Of a stretch of DNA of 54,138 bases, positions 1 through 9,906 are shown in pieces (the first letter of the stretch is position 1; every line of letters begins with the position of its first letter). The DNA lies in NCBI RefSeq assembly GCF_021699055.1, contig NZ_SSXC01000020.1, forward strand, positions 1 to 54,138, read 5' to 3'. The DNA is from Blastococcus sp. MG754426 (GTDB lineage Bacteria; Actinomycetota; Actinomycetes; Mycobacteriales; Geodermatophilaceae). The notes beneath the pieces are model-generated. The model was not told where the DNA came from. It saw only the letters and a program-made list of their open reading frames with translations, and did not search any database. The translations under genes were made by a program, and so were the position numbers.

Positions 1-44
1 GTGGGGGACGGCGCGGTGGGGGCGGTGGGGACGACGGTGCTCAC
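1..44 (-). CDS. N-terminus of an unidentified divergent gene (cut by window edge)
   Basis: Only the first 14 codons of a leftward gene are present, starting with GTG at position 44 and reading V-S-T-V-V-P-T-A-P-T-A-P-S-P. The start is chosen because a GAGAGAGG ribosome-binding site lies 8 bases upstream and the codons have G/C in the third position. A Thr/Pro/Ala-rich opening is common in actinobacterial membrane or ATPase proteins, but no function can be read from it. It is divergent from the histidine kinase gene and may be its target, since NarL-type pairs often sit beside an ABC exporter. That last point is inference. Confidence 0.45.
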   Translation of the reverse strand, partial: MSTVVPTAPTAPSP

Positions 45-210
45 GGTGGGTGCCTCTCTCGGCGGTGGTGTCGGGTCGCCGGAGAAGCTAGGAGCGGGGC
101 CCGGTCGCCGGCTGCCCTCCGCGGGCTCGACCTGCGTCGGCCGTCCGGTGGACGGGGGACGCGCGGTCGTGTCCACCTCGCGGGGGACCCGACGGGGGGC
201 GCGGCGTCCC

Positions 211-216
211 TATCCT
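211..216 (+). promoter_or_regulatory. Candidate -10 box (TATCCT) of the histidine kinase operon
   Basis: TATCCT matches the actinobacterial TANNNT -10 pattern. It lies 38 bases before the GTG start, with a GGAGG ribosome-binding site at 244-248 between them. No convincing -35 element is seen. On the opposite strand TAGCTT (85-90) could serve the divergent gene. Confidence 0.4.
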
Positions 217-254
217 CGGCGGGCCCGTTCCGTCCGCGCCGCCGGAGGCCGCCC

Positions 255-1394
255 GTGCCCGCGTTCCTGCGCACCGTCGCCGTCCCCTGGGGCGGTGCCC
301 TGGCGGTGCTGGTCGTCGGCGCGGCCGAGTTCCTCCTCGACCCCCGGGGGCCGGGGTTCGCCGCGACCGCGGGGGTGCTCGCGCTGGTCGGGCTCGCCGG
401 GGCGCTCGCGCCGTGGTCGCCGGTCGGGGCGGCGCTCGTCGTGGGCCTCACGTTCCCCGTCGGCTCGGCCGCCGGGCTGGACGGGCCGAACGGCGCCCAG
501 CTGTTCGCGCTGCTGCTCTCCACCGGGTGGGCCGGCAGCCAGGAGCCGCCGCGCCGCTCGTGGGCCGCGCCGGCCGCCGACCAGGTGCTGGCGACGGTGG
601 GCATCCTCCTGTGGGCGGCGCCGTCGCAGGCCTGGGAGAACCTGTTCTTCGGTCTGCTCCTGTGGGGGTCGTGGGGCGTCGGGGTGCTGACCCGGCGGTC
701 GCGCGAGCGTGCGGAGCAGCTGGGCCGGCTCGCCGCCCGGCTCGACGCCGAGCGCGAGGTGGCAGAGGCCACCGCCGTGGCGGCCGAGCGCGCCCGGATC
801 GCCCGCGACGTGCACGACTCGGTGGCCCACTCGGTGAGCGTCATGGTCCTGCAGGTCGGGGCGCTGCGGACGACGCTCGACCCGGGCCACCGGGCCGCCG
901 GCGTCCTGGCGGGGGTGGAGCGGATCGGCCGGGAGGCGGTCGACGAGCTGCGCGGGCTGGTGGGGCTGCTGCGCGAGGAGCAGGGCGTCTCCGCCCCGCC
1001 GTCGCTGGCCCGCGTCCCGGAGCTGGTCGAGGAGGTCCGCGGGGCCGGGCTGCCGGTGGTCCTCGAGGTGCAGGGCGAGCCGCGGGAGCTGCCGCAGGCC
1101 GTCGACGTCTCCGCCTACCGGGTGCTGCAGGAGGCGTTGTCCAACGTGCTCCGTCACGCCGGCCCGGTCCGCACGACGGTCGTCGTCCGGCACGACGCGG
1201 CCGGCCTCGAGCTGTGCGTGGAGGACGACGGGCCGGGGCCGGGCCCGTCACCGGCGCCGCGGGGCGTGGGCGGGCACGGGTTGATCGGCATCCGCGAGCG
1301 GGTCGCCGTCCTCGGCGGCGCGGTCGACGCCGGACCCCGCGCCGACGGCGGCTTCCGGCTGCACGCCCGCTTCCCGGTGCGGGAGGCCCGGTGA
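255..1394 (+). CDS. Two-component sensor histidine kinase, NarL/HisKA_3 type
   Basis: This is a membrane sensor kinase that should autophosphorylate on a histidine and pass phosphate to the regulator encoded next. The N-terminal 145 residues are hydrophobic with about four to five membrane segments and no large extracellular domain. A charged linker (148-180) leads to the HisKA_3 dimerisation helix with phospho-acceptor H187 in R-D-V-H-D-S-V-A-H. The ATPase domain shows the N box (N297 in E-A-L-S-N-V-L-R-H-A), the G1 box D-D-G-P-G (324-328) and the G2 box G-G-H-G-L-I-G-I-R-E-R (339-349). Length (379 aa) is normal for the family. The GTG start follows GGAGG at 244-248. The stop overlaps the next start by four bases (GTGA), so the two are translationally coupled. 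The signal sensed is unknown. Confidence 0.93.
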   Translation: MPAFLRTVAVPWGGALAVLVVGAAEFLLDPRGPGFAATAGVLALVGLAGALAPWSPVGAALVVGLTFPVGSAAGLDGPNGAQLFALLLSTGWAGSQEPPRRSWAAPAADQVLATVGILLWAAPSQAWENLFFGLLLWGSWGVGVLTRRSRERAEQLGRLAARLDAEREVAEATAVAAERARIARDVHDSVAHSVSVMVLQVGALRTTLDPGHRAAGVLAGVERIGREAVDELRGLVGLLREEQGVSAPPSLARVPELVEEVRGAGLPVVLEVQGEPRELPQAVDVSAYRVLQEALSNVLRHAGPVRTTVVVRHDAAGLELCVEDDGPGPGPSPAPRGVGGHGLIGIRERVAVLGGAVDAGPRADGGFRLHARFPVREAR

Positions 1395-2077
1395 CGATCC
1401 GGGTGGTCCTCGCCGACGACCAGGAGATGGTGCGGGCGGGCCTGCGCATGCTCCTGGAGTTCCAGCCCGACCTCGAGGTGGTGGGCGAGGCCGCCGACGG
1501 CCTGGCGGCGGTCGAGGTCGTCACCCGCACGCGACCCGACGTCGTCCTGATGGACGTGCGGATGCCCCGCTGCGACGGGATCGAGGCGGCCCGCCGGATC
1601 ACCACCGCCACGCCCGAGGTCGCCGTCGTCGTCCTGACCACGTTCGACGAGGACGCACCGCTGGCCGAGGCGATGCGCGCGGGGGTCAGCGGCTTCCTGC
1701 TCAAGGTGGCGCCGCCGGAGCAGCTGCTGCAGGCGGTCCGCACCGTCGCCGCCGGCAACGGCCTGCTCGACCCGGCGGTGACCCTCCGGGTGATCCGGGC
1801 CTCGGCCGCTGCGCCGGCGCCCGACCCGCGGTCGGCCGCCGCGCTGGCGACCCTCACCACGCGGGAGACCGAGGTCCTGCGGCTGGTGGCCGAGGGGCTG
1901 ACCAACGCCGAGATCGCCGCCCGCCTGTACCTCGGGGAGGCCACGGTCAAGACCTACCTGTCGCGGATGCTGACCAAGCTCGACCTGCGCGACCGGGTGC
2001 AGGCAGTGGCCTTCGCCTTCCGGAGCGGCCTGGTCCCCCTCACGCCACCCGGGACGCCGACCCCGCCGGGCCCCTGA
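1391..2077 (+). CDS. Two-component response regulator, NarL/FixJ family
   Basis: A cytoplasmic DNA-binding regulator of 228 aa, partner of the preceding kinase. The receiver domain (3-120) has the acidic pair D9/D10, phospho-acceptor D55 in L-M-D-V-R-M-P, the conserved T83/T84 and K105. The C-terminal LuxR-type helix-turn-helix (about 155-205) has T-T-R-E-T-E-V-L-R-L-V-A-E-G-L-T-N-A-E-I. The linker is Ala/Pro rich. The GTG start overlaps the kinase stop by four bases. The target genes are not evident; the divergent gene at the window edge is the nearest candidate. Confidence 0.93.
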   Translation: MTIRVVLADDQEMVRAGLRMLLEFQPDLEVVGEAADGLAAVEVVTRTRPDVVLMDVRMPRCDGIEAARRITTATPEVAVVVLTTFDEDAPLAEAMRAGVSGFLLKVAPPEQLLQAVRTVAAGNGLLDPAVTLRVIRASAAAPAPDPRSAAALATLTTRETEVLRLVAEGLTNAEIAARLYLGEATVKTYLSRMLTKLDLRDRVQAVAFAFRSGLVPLTPPGTPTPPGP

Positions 2078-2103
2078 CCGGCGCGGCTGCCAGGCTGGGC
2101 GTC

Positions 2104-2928
2104 ATGACCGAGACCACCGCAGCCCCCGTCCGGATCGAGCGGGACGGCGACGTCGCCGTCGTCGTGCTGGAGAACCCGCCGCTGAACCTCTTCGACGCCG
2201 CGGTGTTCGACGCGATCGAGCGGGTGGCCGGCGAGCTGGTGGAGCTGACCGACCCGGCGCGGGCCGACCGGGCGCGCGCGGTGCTCGTCGAGGCCCGCGG
2301 CAAGGTGGTCTCCGGCGGGGTGGACGTCACCTACTTCCGCGACATCGCCGAGGGCCCGGAGCCGGCCCGGCGCGGCGGCGAGCTGTGGGCCCGGCTGCTG
2401 CGGGTGGCCAACGCCTTCGAGGACCTCCCCGTGCCCACGGTCTTCGCCGCGCACGGGCTCTGCCTCACCGCCGCCTTCGAGCTGGCGCTGTCCTGCGACA
2501 TCCTGCTGGCCGCCGAGAAGGCGTCGTTCGGTCTCGTGGAGATCGTCGTGGGCCTCACCCCGTCGATGGGCGGCCCCCAGCGGCTGGCCGAGCGGGCCGG
2601 CCCGGCCCGCGCCAAGGAGCTGATCTACACCGGCGAGCGCTACCCGGCCGCCGTCCTGGAGCGGTGGAACGTGGTGAACCGGGTGCTCCCCGACGAGGGC
2701 TTCGCCGAGGCGGCGCGGGCGTACGCGCAGCGGGTCGCGGCCGGGCCCACCGTGGCGCACGCGGCCACCAAGCGGCTGGCGACCGTCGCCGTCCGCGAGG
2801 GCGCCCGGGCGGCGGACGCGCTGGTGCCGGAGATCTCCGGGCCGCTGTTCGCCACCGACGACCTGCGCGGTGCCGTCGCGTCGTTCCTGGCAGACGGGCC
2901 GGGCAAGGCCACCTACACCGGGCGCTGA
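2104..2928 (+). CDS. Enoyl-CoA hydratase/isomerase (crotonase) family protein
   Basis: Crotonase-fold enzyme of 274 aa, acting on acyl-CoA thioesters in the cytoplasm. The crotonase core runs from about residue 8 to 200. The first oxyanion-hole segment is A-R-G-K-V-V-S-G-G-V-D-V (64-75). Two glutamates aligned with the hydratase acid/base pair are present, E126 in F-E-L-A-L-S-C-D and E146 in F-G-L-V-E-I-V-V-G, so hydratase chemistry is possible. The usual glycine run before the first glutamate is replaced by C-L-T-A-A, which departs from classical ECH and leaves the exact substrate open. The gene begins 26 bases after the response regulator and no partner beta-oxidation gene is adjacent. Confidence 0.85.
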   Translation: MTETTAAPVRIERDGDVAVVVLENPPLNLFDAAVFDAIERVAGELVELTDPARADRARAVLVEARGKVVSGGVDVTYFRDIAEGPEPARRGGELWARLLRVANAFEDLPVPTVFAAHGLCLTAAFELALSCDILLAAEKASFGLVEIVVGLTPSMGGPQRLAERAGPARAKELIYTGERYPAAVLERWNVVNRVLPDEGFAEAARAYAQRVAAGPTVAHAATKRLATVAVREGARAADALVPEISGPLFATDDLRGAVASFLADGPGKATYTGR

Positions 2929-2968
2929 CCCCTTCGGGCGACGCGGGTTCCGGGTGGCCTGGCGCGGG

Positions 2969-2974
2969 TAGAGT
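2969..2974 (+). promoter_or_regulatory. Candidate -10 box (TAGAGT) upstream of phoH
   Basis: TAGAGT fits TANNNT and lies 63 bases before the phoH start in the only sizeable gap ahead of the phoH-ybeY-corC run. It is therefore the likely promoter of that operon. No strong -35 is visible. Confidence 0.4.
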
Positions 2975-3037
2975 CGTGCGGGTCACCGGTGCGGGTCCCC
3001 GCACCTCGCCGTCGCAGAGAGGCAGGGTCGAGGGTTC

Positions 3038-4177
<1,140 letters not shown>

Positions 4178-4182
4178 CCACC

Positions 4183-4686
4183 GTGCCCGTCGAGGTGTCC
4201 AACGAGTCCGAGATCGCGGTCGACGAGGCGGAACTGGCCGGCGTCTGCCGCTTCGTGCTCGGCGAGATGAAGATCAACCCGATGGCCGAGCTCTCCGTGC
4301 TCTGCGTCGACCCCGACTACATGAGCAGCCTGCACGAGCGGTGGATGGGCGAGAAGGGCCCCACCGACGTGCTGGCGTTCCCCATGGACGAGTTCGACAG
4401 CGGCCGGCCCGACGACCCCGAGCCCGGGCCGGCCCTGCTCGGCGACATCGTGCTGTGCCCCGCCGTCGCCGTCCGGCAGGCGCGCGCCGCCGGGCACTCC
4501 ATGGACGACGAACTGGTGCTGCTGGCCACCCACGGGGTGCTGCACCTGCTGGGCTACGACCACATGGAGCCCGAGGAGGAAAAGGAGATGTTCGGCCTCC
4601 AGTCGAAGCTCATCGACGCCTGGCGCGCCGCTCCCCGTGAGCCGGTGACCGGGGCGCCGGTGGTCAAGGAGACCGGTTCCCGATGA
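4183..4686 (+). CDS. ybeY: Endoribonuclease YbeY (rRNA maturation factor)
   Basis: A 167-aa zinc-dependent single-strand endoribonuclease used in 16S rRNA 3'-end maturation and ribosome quality control. The diagnostic metal site [11 protein letters not shown] (117-127) supplies H117, H121 and H127. The family segment T-D-V-L-A-F-P (61-67) is also present. The GTG start is five bases after phoH, and the stop overlaps the next ATG (ATGA), consistent with one operon. Confidence 0.96.
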   Translation: MPVEVSNESEIAVDEAELAGVCRFVLGEMKINPMAELSVLCVDPDYMSSLHERWMGEKGPTDVLAFPMDEFDSGRPDDPEPGPALLGDIVLCPAVAVRQARAAGHSMDDELVLLATHGVLHLLGYDHMEPEEEKEMFGLQSKLIDAWRAAPREPVTGAPVVKETGSR

Positions 4687-6041
4687 CAGCCGGCTCGATC
4701 ACCAGCCTGGTGGTCGCCATCTGCCTCATCCCCCTCGCCGGACTGTTCGGTGCGATGGAAGCCGCCCTCCAGCGGGTCTCGAAGGCGCGCGTGGAGGAGC
4801 TGCGCCGCGACGGCGTGAAGCGGGCGGCGGGCCTGGAGGAGGTCGTCGCCGAGCGGGCGCGGCACGTCTCGCTGCTCCTGCTGCTGCGGATCCTCTGCGA
4901 GATGGTCGCCGCGGTGATCGTGGCGCTCCTCTTCTTCGACCTGTGGGACAGCACCCTGCAGGCGGTGCTCGTGGCCGCGGGTGTCATGACCGTGGTCAGC
5001 TACGTGCTGGTGGGCGTCGGCCCGCGCACCCTCGGCCGGCAGCACGCATACGGCACCGCGCTGGCCACCGCGGGTGTCGTCCGGCTGCTGGGCCGGGTGC
5101 TGGGCCCCGTGGCGACCCTGCTGATCCTGGTCGGCAACGCGATCACCCCCGGCCGCGGTTTCCGCGACGGCCCCTTCTCCTCCGAGGTGGAGCTGCGCGA
5201 GCTGGTCGACATGGCCGAGGAGCGCGGCGTCGTCGAGTCCGGCGAGCGCAACATGATCCACTCGGTGTTCGAGCTCGGCGACACCATCGCCCGCGAGGTG
5301 ATGGTCCCGCGCACCGACGTCGTCTGGATCGAGCGCACCAAGACCGTCCGCCAGGCGCTGGCCCTGGCGCTGCGGAGCGGCTTCAGCCGCATCCCGGTGA
5401 TCGGCGAGAACGTCGACGACGTCGTCGGCGTCGTCTACCTCAAGGACCTGGTCCGCCGCTCGCAGAACGCCCAGGACCGCAACGGGCCCAGGGTCGAGGA
5501 GCTGATGCGTCCGCCGACGTTCGTCCCGGAGTCCAAGCCGGTCGACGAGCTGCTGCGGGACATGCAGGCGCAGCGGATCCACATCGCGATCGTGGTCGAC
5601 GAGTACGGCGGGTTCGCCGGCCTGGTCACCATCGAGGACATCCTCGAGGAGATCGTCGGCGAGATCGCCGACGAGCACGACGCCTTCCAGCGGCCGGAGA
5701 TCGAGCAGCTCGAGGACGGCTCGGCCCGGGTCACCGCCCGCCTGCCGGTGCAGGACCTCGCCCAGCTCTTCCCCGGCGTGGAGCTGCCCGAGGGCGACGA
5801 CGTGGAGACCGTCGGCGGCCTGCTCGCCCGCGAGCTGGGGCGGGTGCCGATCGAGGGCGCCGCGGCCGAGGTCGCCGGGCTGCGGCTGGTCGCCGAGAGC
5901 ACCGGCGGGCGGCGCAACCGGATCGACACCATGCTGGTGTGCCGGTTGCCCGAGCCCTCGGAGGACGACGACGAGGGCGCCGACGAGCCGCAGGCGTCGG
6001 GGGCCACCCGCGCGGAGCAGCCCGCCGGCGTGGAAAGCTGA
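4683..6041 (+). CDS. CNNM/CorC-type transporter with CBS pair (hemolysin family)
   Basis: Integral membrane protein of 452 aa in the CNNM/HlyC-CorC family, linked to Mg2+/Co2+ efflux or homeostasis. The DUF21/CNNM membrane domain spans about residues 1-170 with four hydrophobic segments. A CBS pair follows (about 200-320, including [11 protein letters not shown] and [17 protein letters not shown]). A CorC/HlyC C-terminal domain covers about 340-430, then an acidic tail. The start overlaps ybeY by four bases. In Mycobacterium the orthologue sits in the same place between ybeY and era. Confidence 0.93.
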   Translation: MTAGSITSLVVAICLIPLAGLFGAMEAALQRVSKARVEELRRDGVKRAAGLEEVVAERARHVSLLLLLRILCEMVAAVIVALLFFDLWDSTLQAVLVAAGVMTVVSYVLVGVGPRTLGRQHAYGTALATAGVVRLLGRVLGPVATLLILVGNAITPGRGFRDGPFSSEVELRELVDMAEERGVVESGERNMIHSVFELGDTIAREVMVPRTDVVWIERTKTVRQALALALRSGFSRIPVIGENVDDVVGVVYLKDLVRRSQNAQDRNGPRVEELMRPPTFVPESKPVDELLRDMQAQRIHIAIVVDEYGGFAGLVTIEDILEEIVGEIADEHDAFQRPEIEQLEDGSARVTARLPVQDLAQLFPGVELPEGDDVETVGGLLARELGRVPIEGAAAEVAGLRLVAESTGGRRNRIDTMLVCRLPEPSEDDDEGADEPQASGATRAEQPAGVES

Positions 6042-6047
6042 ACCACC

Positions 6048-6380
6048 GTGGCTGATCTGCACCCCGAGGACGCGAAGCTCGTCACGCTCGCCCGGTCCGC
6101 GCGCGCCCGCACCGGCGCCACCGAGGGTGCGGCGGTGCGCGACACCGACGGCCGCACCTACGTCGCGGCCAGCGTGGCGCTGCCGTCGCTGACGCTCACC
6201 GCGCTCCAGGCCGCCGTCGCCGCGGCCGTCTCCAGCGGGGTCGAGGGGCTGGAGGCCGCCGTCGTCGTCTCCGCCGCCGAGGCGGTGGAGCCCGCCGGGC
6301 TGGCCGCCGTCCGCGACCTCACCGCCGGCGCGCCCGTGCACCTGGCCGGGCCGGACGGCGCCCTGCGCGCCTCCGCCTAA
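6048..6380 (+). CDS. Cytidine deaminase-like protein lacking zinc ligands
   Basis: A 110-aa protein in the position of the small cytidine-deaminase-like gene found between the CorC-like gene and era in many actinobacteria. The overall layout (L-A-R-S-A-R-A-R-T-G-A-T-E-G-A-A-V-R, then an A-A-S-V-A-L-P-S segment) resembles the start of a cytidine deaminase. However, the catalytic H/C-A-E motif and the P-C-x-x-C motif are absent, and the protein contains no cysteine at all. It therefore cannot bind zinc in the usual way and is probably not a deaminase. The stop overlaps that of the convergent gene downstream by a few bases. Homology is inferred from synteny and weak similarity. Confidence 0.7.
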   Translation: MADLHPEDAKLVTLARSARARTGATEGAAVRDTDGRTYVAASVALPSLTLTALQAAVAAAVSSGVEGLEAAVVVSAAEAVEPAGLAAVRDLTAGAPVHLAGPDGALRASA

Positions 6381-6964
6381 CGGGTCAGCGGCACCCCGAG
6401 GGCGTCGGCGAACGCGGCCGGGTCCCGCACCCACAGGGTGAGGGCCCGCTCGCCGTCGTCGTCGAGGTGCCGGACGGCGACCCGGCTGCGCCCCGGCAGC
6501 CACCCGCCGCGCTTCTCCGGGCGCGGCCAGTCCTCCGGGGTGCGGCCGGCGTGCACCTCCTGCACCAGCGCGGAGGGGACGACGGCCCGCGGATCGGTCC
6601 GGCTGCCGGCCACGTCGAAGGAGAGCCCGTGGTCGGAGACGGTGACCCGGCGGGCGTTCAGCACGTACACCGCGATCCCGGCGACGAGCGCCAGCGGCAA
6701 CTCGTCGCGCACCGCGTCCGAGCCGGCGAGCCAGCCGAACAGGCCCAGCCACAGGACGACGACGAGCACCGCCGCGCCGGCCGCGTACGGACCCCCCGGC
6801 CGGTACTGCCAGTACCGCAGCGGGGCGGGGACGACGGTCGCCGTCCGCTTCGGGCCCCAGCCGGCGATGAACCGGTGCCCGCGCACCTGCTCGACGTGCG
6901 CCCGCCGGGCGCGGTCCGCCGCCGCGCGGGGTGGCCGCGCCCTGTTCCGCTGTCGTCCTGCCAC
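6377..6964 (-). CDS. Two-pass membrane protein, PH-like C-terminus, unknown function
   Basis: A 195-aa protein not recognised with certainty. A basic N-terminus (residues 1-30) leads to two hydrophobic segments (about 60-80 and 89-106). A beta-rich soluble part follows, starting V-T-V-S-D-H-G-L-S-F-D, which resembles bacterial PH-like (bPH) domains. It ends with a W-V-R-D-P-A-A-F-A-D-A-L segment of the kind seen in such proteins. The GTG start lies in the 126-base gap shared with the next rightward gene. It is convergent with the deaminase-like gene and sits inside an otherwise rightward conserved operon, so it may be a later insertion. Confidence 0.65.
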   Translation of the reverse strand: MAGRQRNRARPPRAAADRARRAHVEQVRGHRFIAGWGPKRTATVVPAPLRYWQYRPGGPYAAGAAVLVVVLWLGLFGWLAGSDAVRDELPLALVAGIAVYVLNARRVTVSDHGLSFDVAGSRTDPRAVVPSALVQEVHAGRTPEDWPRPEKRGGWLPGRSRVAVRHLDDDGERALTLWVRDPAAFADALGVPLTR

Positions 6965-7090
6965 GGCATCGATCCTCCCAGCCGGAGCGGGGTCCGGTCC
7001 GGGGGAGCGCGGCAGCCGGTGGCAGGAACGCTGCGCATCTCGTCCTGCCTGCCGCTTCCGCGCGCGGGCGACGCGGGGGACCGTCGAGCC

Positions 7091-7288
7091 GTGACGACGC
7101 TGCTCTTCCTGCTGCTGGCGCTCCTGGTGCTGCGGGCGCTGGCCGGCCCCGGCGCGCGGCAGGGGTCGCTGCCGTGGTCGTGGCCGGAGGCCGGGCGCAG
7201 GCTGACCCGCGAGGTGCTGGCCGGCGCCCGGGTGCTCGGCCGGCTCGACGCCGGGCGGCGCGACCGGATGGGCCGCCCCTGGTCCTGA
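7091..7288 (+). CDS. Small membrane-anchored protein, unknown
   Basis: A 65-aa protein with a strongly hydrophobic N-terminus (T-T-L-L-F-L-L-L-A-L-L-V-L-R) followed by a basic amphipathic tail. The GTG start at 7091 has a GGGGGA element about nine bases upstream. It lies just before era in the same direction, with 85 bases between them. No family is recognised. It could be a spurious high-GC frame, but the single membrane segment directly after a plausible start and the position in the operon favour a real gene. Confidence 0.45.
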   Translation: MTTLLFLLLALLVLRALAGPGARQGSLPWSWPEAGRRLTREVLAGARVLGRLDAGRRDRMGRPWS

Positions 7289-7373
7289 CGCCGGCCGTGC
7301 CCCGCCGTGCCCCCGTCGTGCCGTCGTCCGCCGGGGCGCGGGCTTGTCGGCGACCGGTGGGAGACTGACCGGT

Positions 7374-8288
7374 GTGACCGACCCTGACCAGCCCTACCGC
7401 AGCGGCTTCGTCGCCCTGGTCGGGCGCCCCAACGCCGGCAAGACCACGCTGACCAACGCGATGGTCGGCGAGAAGGTCGGCATCGTCAGCAACCGGCCGC
7501 AGACCACCCGGCACGCCATCCGCGGTGTCGTCCACCGGCCCGGCGGGCAGGTCGTGCTGGTCGACACCCCGGGGCTGCACAAGCCCAGGTCGCTGCTGGG
7601 CCGCCGGCTCAACGACGTCGTGCGCGACACGCTGGCCGACGTCGACGTCGTCGTGTTCTGCGTCCCGGCCGACCAGCCCGTCGGCACGGGTGACCGCTTC
7701 ATCGCCCGCCAGCTGCGGGAGGTGCGGGCGCCGGTGGTCGTCGTCGTCACCAAGACCGACGCCGCCGCGAAGAAGCAGGTGGCCGAGCAGCTGGTGGCAG
7801 CCAGCCAGCTGGTCGAGGCCGCCGAGGTGGTGCCGGTCAGCGCCGTCAAGGGCGACCAGGTGGAGCTGCTGGAGGACCTCCTGGTCGGGCTGCTGCCGGA
7901 GGGGCCGCCGCTCTACCCGGAGGAGCAGACCACCGACGAGGACACCGAGCGGCAGCTGGCCGAGCTGGTGCGCGAGGCCGCGCTGGAGAAGGTGTTCCAG
8001 GAGGTGCCGCACTCGCTCGCGGTCACCATCGAGGAGGTCAACCGCCGTCCCGACCCCAAGCGGGCCGGGCGGGAGCTGGTCGAGGTGCACGCGCTGCTGC
8101 ACTGCGAGCGGCCCAGCCAGAAGCCGATGCTGCTGGGCAAGGGCGGGTCGGTCATCAAGGCGATCGGCACCGAGGCGCGCCAGGGCATGGAGGCGCTGCT
8201 GGACGCGCGGGTGCACCTGGAGCTGCACGTCACCGTGCTCGGGGAGTGGCAGGACGACCCGAAGAAGCTCAACCGGCTGGGTTACTGA
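7374..8288 (+). CDS. era: GTPase Era
   Basis: Ribosome-assembly GTPase of 304 aa that binds 16S rRNA. G1 is G-R-P-N-A-G-K-T (17-24), G2 includes T44/T45, G3 is D-T-P-G (64-67) and G4 is T-K-T-D (126-129). The C-terminal KH domain has [13 protein letters not shown]. The GTG at 7374 is chosen over a TTG 30 bases upstream because GGGAG lies nine bases before it and the resulting length fits the family. It is followed by recO with a one-base gap. Confidence 0.96.
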   Translation: MTDPDQPYRSGFVALVGRPNAGKTTLTNAMVGEKVGIVSNRPQTTRHAIRGVVHRPGGQVVLVDTPGLHKPRSLLGRRLNDVVRDTLADVDVVVFCVPADQPVGTGDRFIARQLREVRAPVVVVVTKTDAAAKKQVAEQLVAASQLVEAAEVVPVSAVKGDQVELLEDLLVGLLPEGPPLYPEEQTTDEDTERQLAELVREAALEKVFQEVPHSLAVTIEEVNRRPDPKRAGRELVEVHALLHCERPSQKPMLLGKGGSVIKAIGTEARQGMEALLDARVHLELHVTVLGEWQDDPKKLNRLGY

Positions 8289-8289
8289 G

Positions 8290-9078
8290 GTGAGCACCAC
8301 CCCGAAGGCGCTCTACCGGGACGAGGGCATCGTCCTGCGCACGCAGAAGCTCGGCGAGGCCGACCGGATCATCACCGTGCTCACCCGCCGGCACGGCAAG
8401 GTGCGCGCGGTGGCCAAGGGCGTGCGCCGGACCAAGAGCAAGTTCGGCGCCCGGCTCGAGCCGTTCACCCACGTCGACGTGCAGTTCTACACCGGCCGGA
8501 ACCTGGACATCGTGAGCCAGGTGGAGTCGATCCGCGCCTACGGCCAGGAGATCGTCGCCGACTACCCGGCCTACACCGCCGGCACCGCCGTCCTGGAGAC
8601 CGCCGACCGGCTCACCGCCGAGGAGAAGGAGCCCTCGCTGCGGTTGTTCCTCCTCGTCGTCGGCGCGCTGCGGGCGCTGGGGGAGCGGGCCCACCCCGCG
8701 CCGCTGGTGCTCGACGCCTTCCTGCTGCGGGCGATGTCGGTGGCCGGCTGGGAGCCGGCGCTGGCCGACTGCGCCCGGTGCGGTGAGGCCGGCCCGCACC
8801 GGCACTTCTCCGTGCCCGCCGGCGGAACCGTCTGCCCGGCCTGCCGCCCGACCGGCTCGGCGATGCCCAGCCCGGTGACCATCGAGCTGCTCGACGCGCT
8901 GCTGACCGGCGACTGGCCCCGCGCCGAGGCGAGCCAGGGCACCAACCGGCGGGAGGGCAGCGGACTGGTCGCCGCGCTGCTGCAGTGGCACCTGGAGCGC
9001 GGGCTGCGCTCGCTGCCGCTGGTGGACCGCACCGAGTCGGCGCCCCGCCGGGAGATGAGCCTGCTGCATGAGGCGTGA
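8290..9078 (+). CDS. recO: DNA repair protein RecO
   Basis: A 262-aa recombination mediator that helps load RecA at single-strand gaps (RecFOR pathway). The N-terminal OB fold begins [19 protein letters not shown]. The C-terminal zinc finger has C161, C164, C182 and C185. The GTG start is one base after the era stop. The last codons overlap the uppS start by 11 bases, so the trio is clearly co-transcribed, as in Mycobacterium. Confidence 0.95.
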   Translation: MSTTPKALYRDEGIVLRTQKLGEADRIITVLTRRHGKVRAVAKGVRRTKSKFGARLEPFTHVDVQFYTGRNLDIVSQVESIRAYGQEIVADYPAYTAGTAVLETADRLTAEEKEPSLRLFLLVVGALRALGERAHPAPLVLDAFLLRAMSVAGWEPALADCARCGEAGPHRHFSVPAGGTVCPACRPTGSAMPSPVTIELLDALLTGDWPRAEASQGTNRREGSGLVAALLQWHLERGLRSLPLVDRTESAPRREMSLLHEA

Positions 9079-9832
9079 GGTCAAGGCCCCCAACCCGCAC
9101 CCGTCCGGCGTCCGGCCGCCGCAGCTGCCGAAGGACAAGGTGCCCCGGCACATCGCCCTGGTCATGGACGGCAACGGCCGCTGGGCCAAGCAGCGCGGCC
9201 TGCCCCGCACCGCCGGGCACGAGGCGGGCGAGTCATCGCTGTTCGACTGCGTCGAGGGCGCGATCGAGCTGGGCGTCAAGGCGATCAGTGCGTACGCCTT
9301 CTCCACGGAGAACTGGCGGCGCAGCCCGGAGGAGGTGCGCTTCCTCATGGGCTTCAACCGCGACGTGATCCGCCGTCGCCGCGACGAGATGCACGAGCTC
9401 GGGGTCCGGGTCCGCTGGGCGGGGCGCCGGCCGCGGCTGTGGCGCAGCGTCATCAAGGAGCTGGAGATCGCCGAGGAGCTCACCCGCGACAACGACGTCC
9501 TCACCCTCACCATGTGCGTGAACTACGGGGGGCGGGCGGAGATCGCCGACGCCGCGGCCGCGATCGCCCGCGAGGTCGCCGCGGGGCGGCTGAACCCGGA
9601 CAAGGTCGACGAGGCCACGGTCGCCCGGTTCCTGGACGAGCCGGACATGGAGGACGTCGACCTCTTCGTGCGGAGCTCGGGGGAGAACCGGACCAGCAAC
9701 TTCCTGCTCTGGCAGTCCGCCTACGCCGAGTTCGTCTTCCTCGACACGCTCTGGCCCGACTTCGACCGCCGGCACCTGTGGGCGGCGTGCGAGGAGTTCG
9801 CGTCCCGGCAGCGCCGGTTCGGTTCCGCCTGA
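9068..9832 (+). CDS. uppS: Isoprenyl transferase (cis-prenyltransferase), UppS family
   Basis: A 254-aa enzyme that condenses isopentenyl diphosphate onto an allylic primer to make the polyprenyl phosphate carrier for cell-wall synthesis. The catalytic motif M-D-G-N-G-R-W has D34. The C-terminal signature [15 protein letters not shown] (202-216) supplies the arginines that bind isopentenyl diphosphate, and E221 binds Mg2+. The second serine/threonine position reads N-R-T-S-N rather than the common x-R-L-S-N. Product chain length cannot be told from sequence alone. In this neighbourhood (after recO) the mycobacterial orthologue is the long-chain decaprenyl diphosphate synthase. Confidence 0.95.
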   Translation: MRREVKAPNPHPSGVRPPQLPKDKVPRHIALVMDGNGRWAKQRGLPRTAGHEAGESSLFDCVEGAIELGVKAISAYAFSTENWRRSPEEVRFLMGFNRDVIRRRRDEMHELGVRVRWAGRRPRLWRSVIKELEIAEELTRDNDVLTLTMCVNYGGRAEIADAAAAIAREVAAGRLNPDKVDEATVARFLDEPDMEDVDLFVRSSGENRTSNFLLWQSAYAEFVFLDTLWPDFDRRHLWAACEEFASRQRRFGSA

Positions 9833-9845
9833 GGCCACCGGCACG

Positions 9846-9851
9846 TAGGTT
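9846..9851 (+). promoter_or_regulatory. Candidate -10 box (TAGGTT)
   Basis: TAGGTT lies in the 74-base gap after uppS, 55 bases before the following ATG. The surrounding T-rich patch (positions 9847-9856) is unusual for this GC-rich sequence. It probably starts a new transcript for the NTF2-like membrane protein. Confidence 0.35.
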
Positions 9852-9906
9852 TTTGCTCAGCCGGGGGCAACGGTCCGCGGAGGTACCGAGCAGAAGAGCG
9901 ATCGCC

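Noticed and set aside
41..1193. Long leftward reading frames opposite the histidine kinase
   Set aside because: They are Arg/Pro/Gly-rich shadows caused by high third-position GC. They have no domain signal, and the rightward kinase accounts for the region.
4554..8300. A very long leftward frame (over 1200 codons) across ybeY to era
   Set aside because: Low-complexity His/Leu/Asp/Gln composition and complete overlap with well-identified rightward genes show it is an antisense artefact of GC bias.
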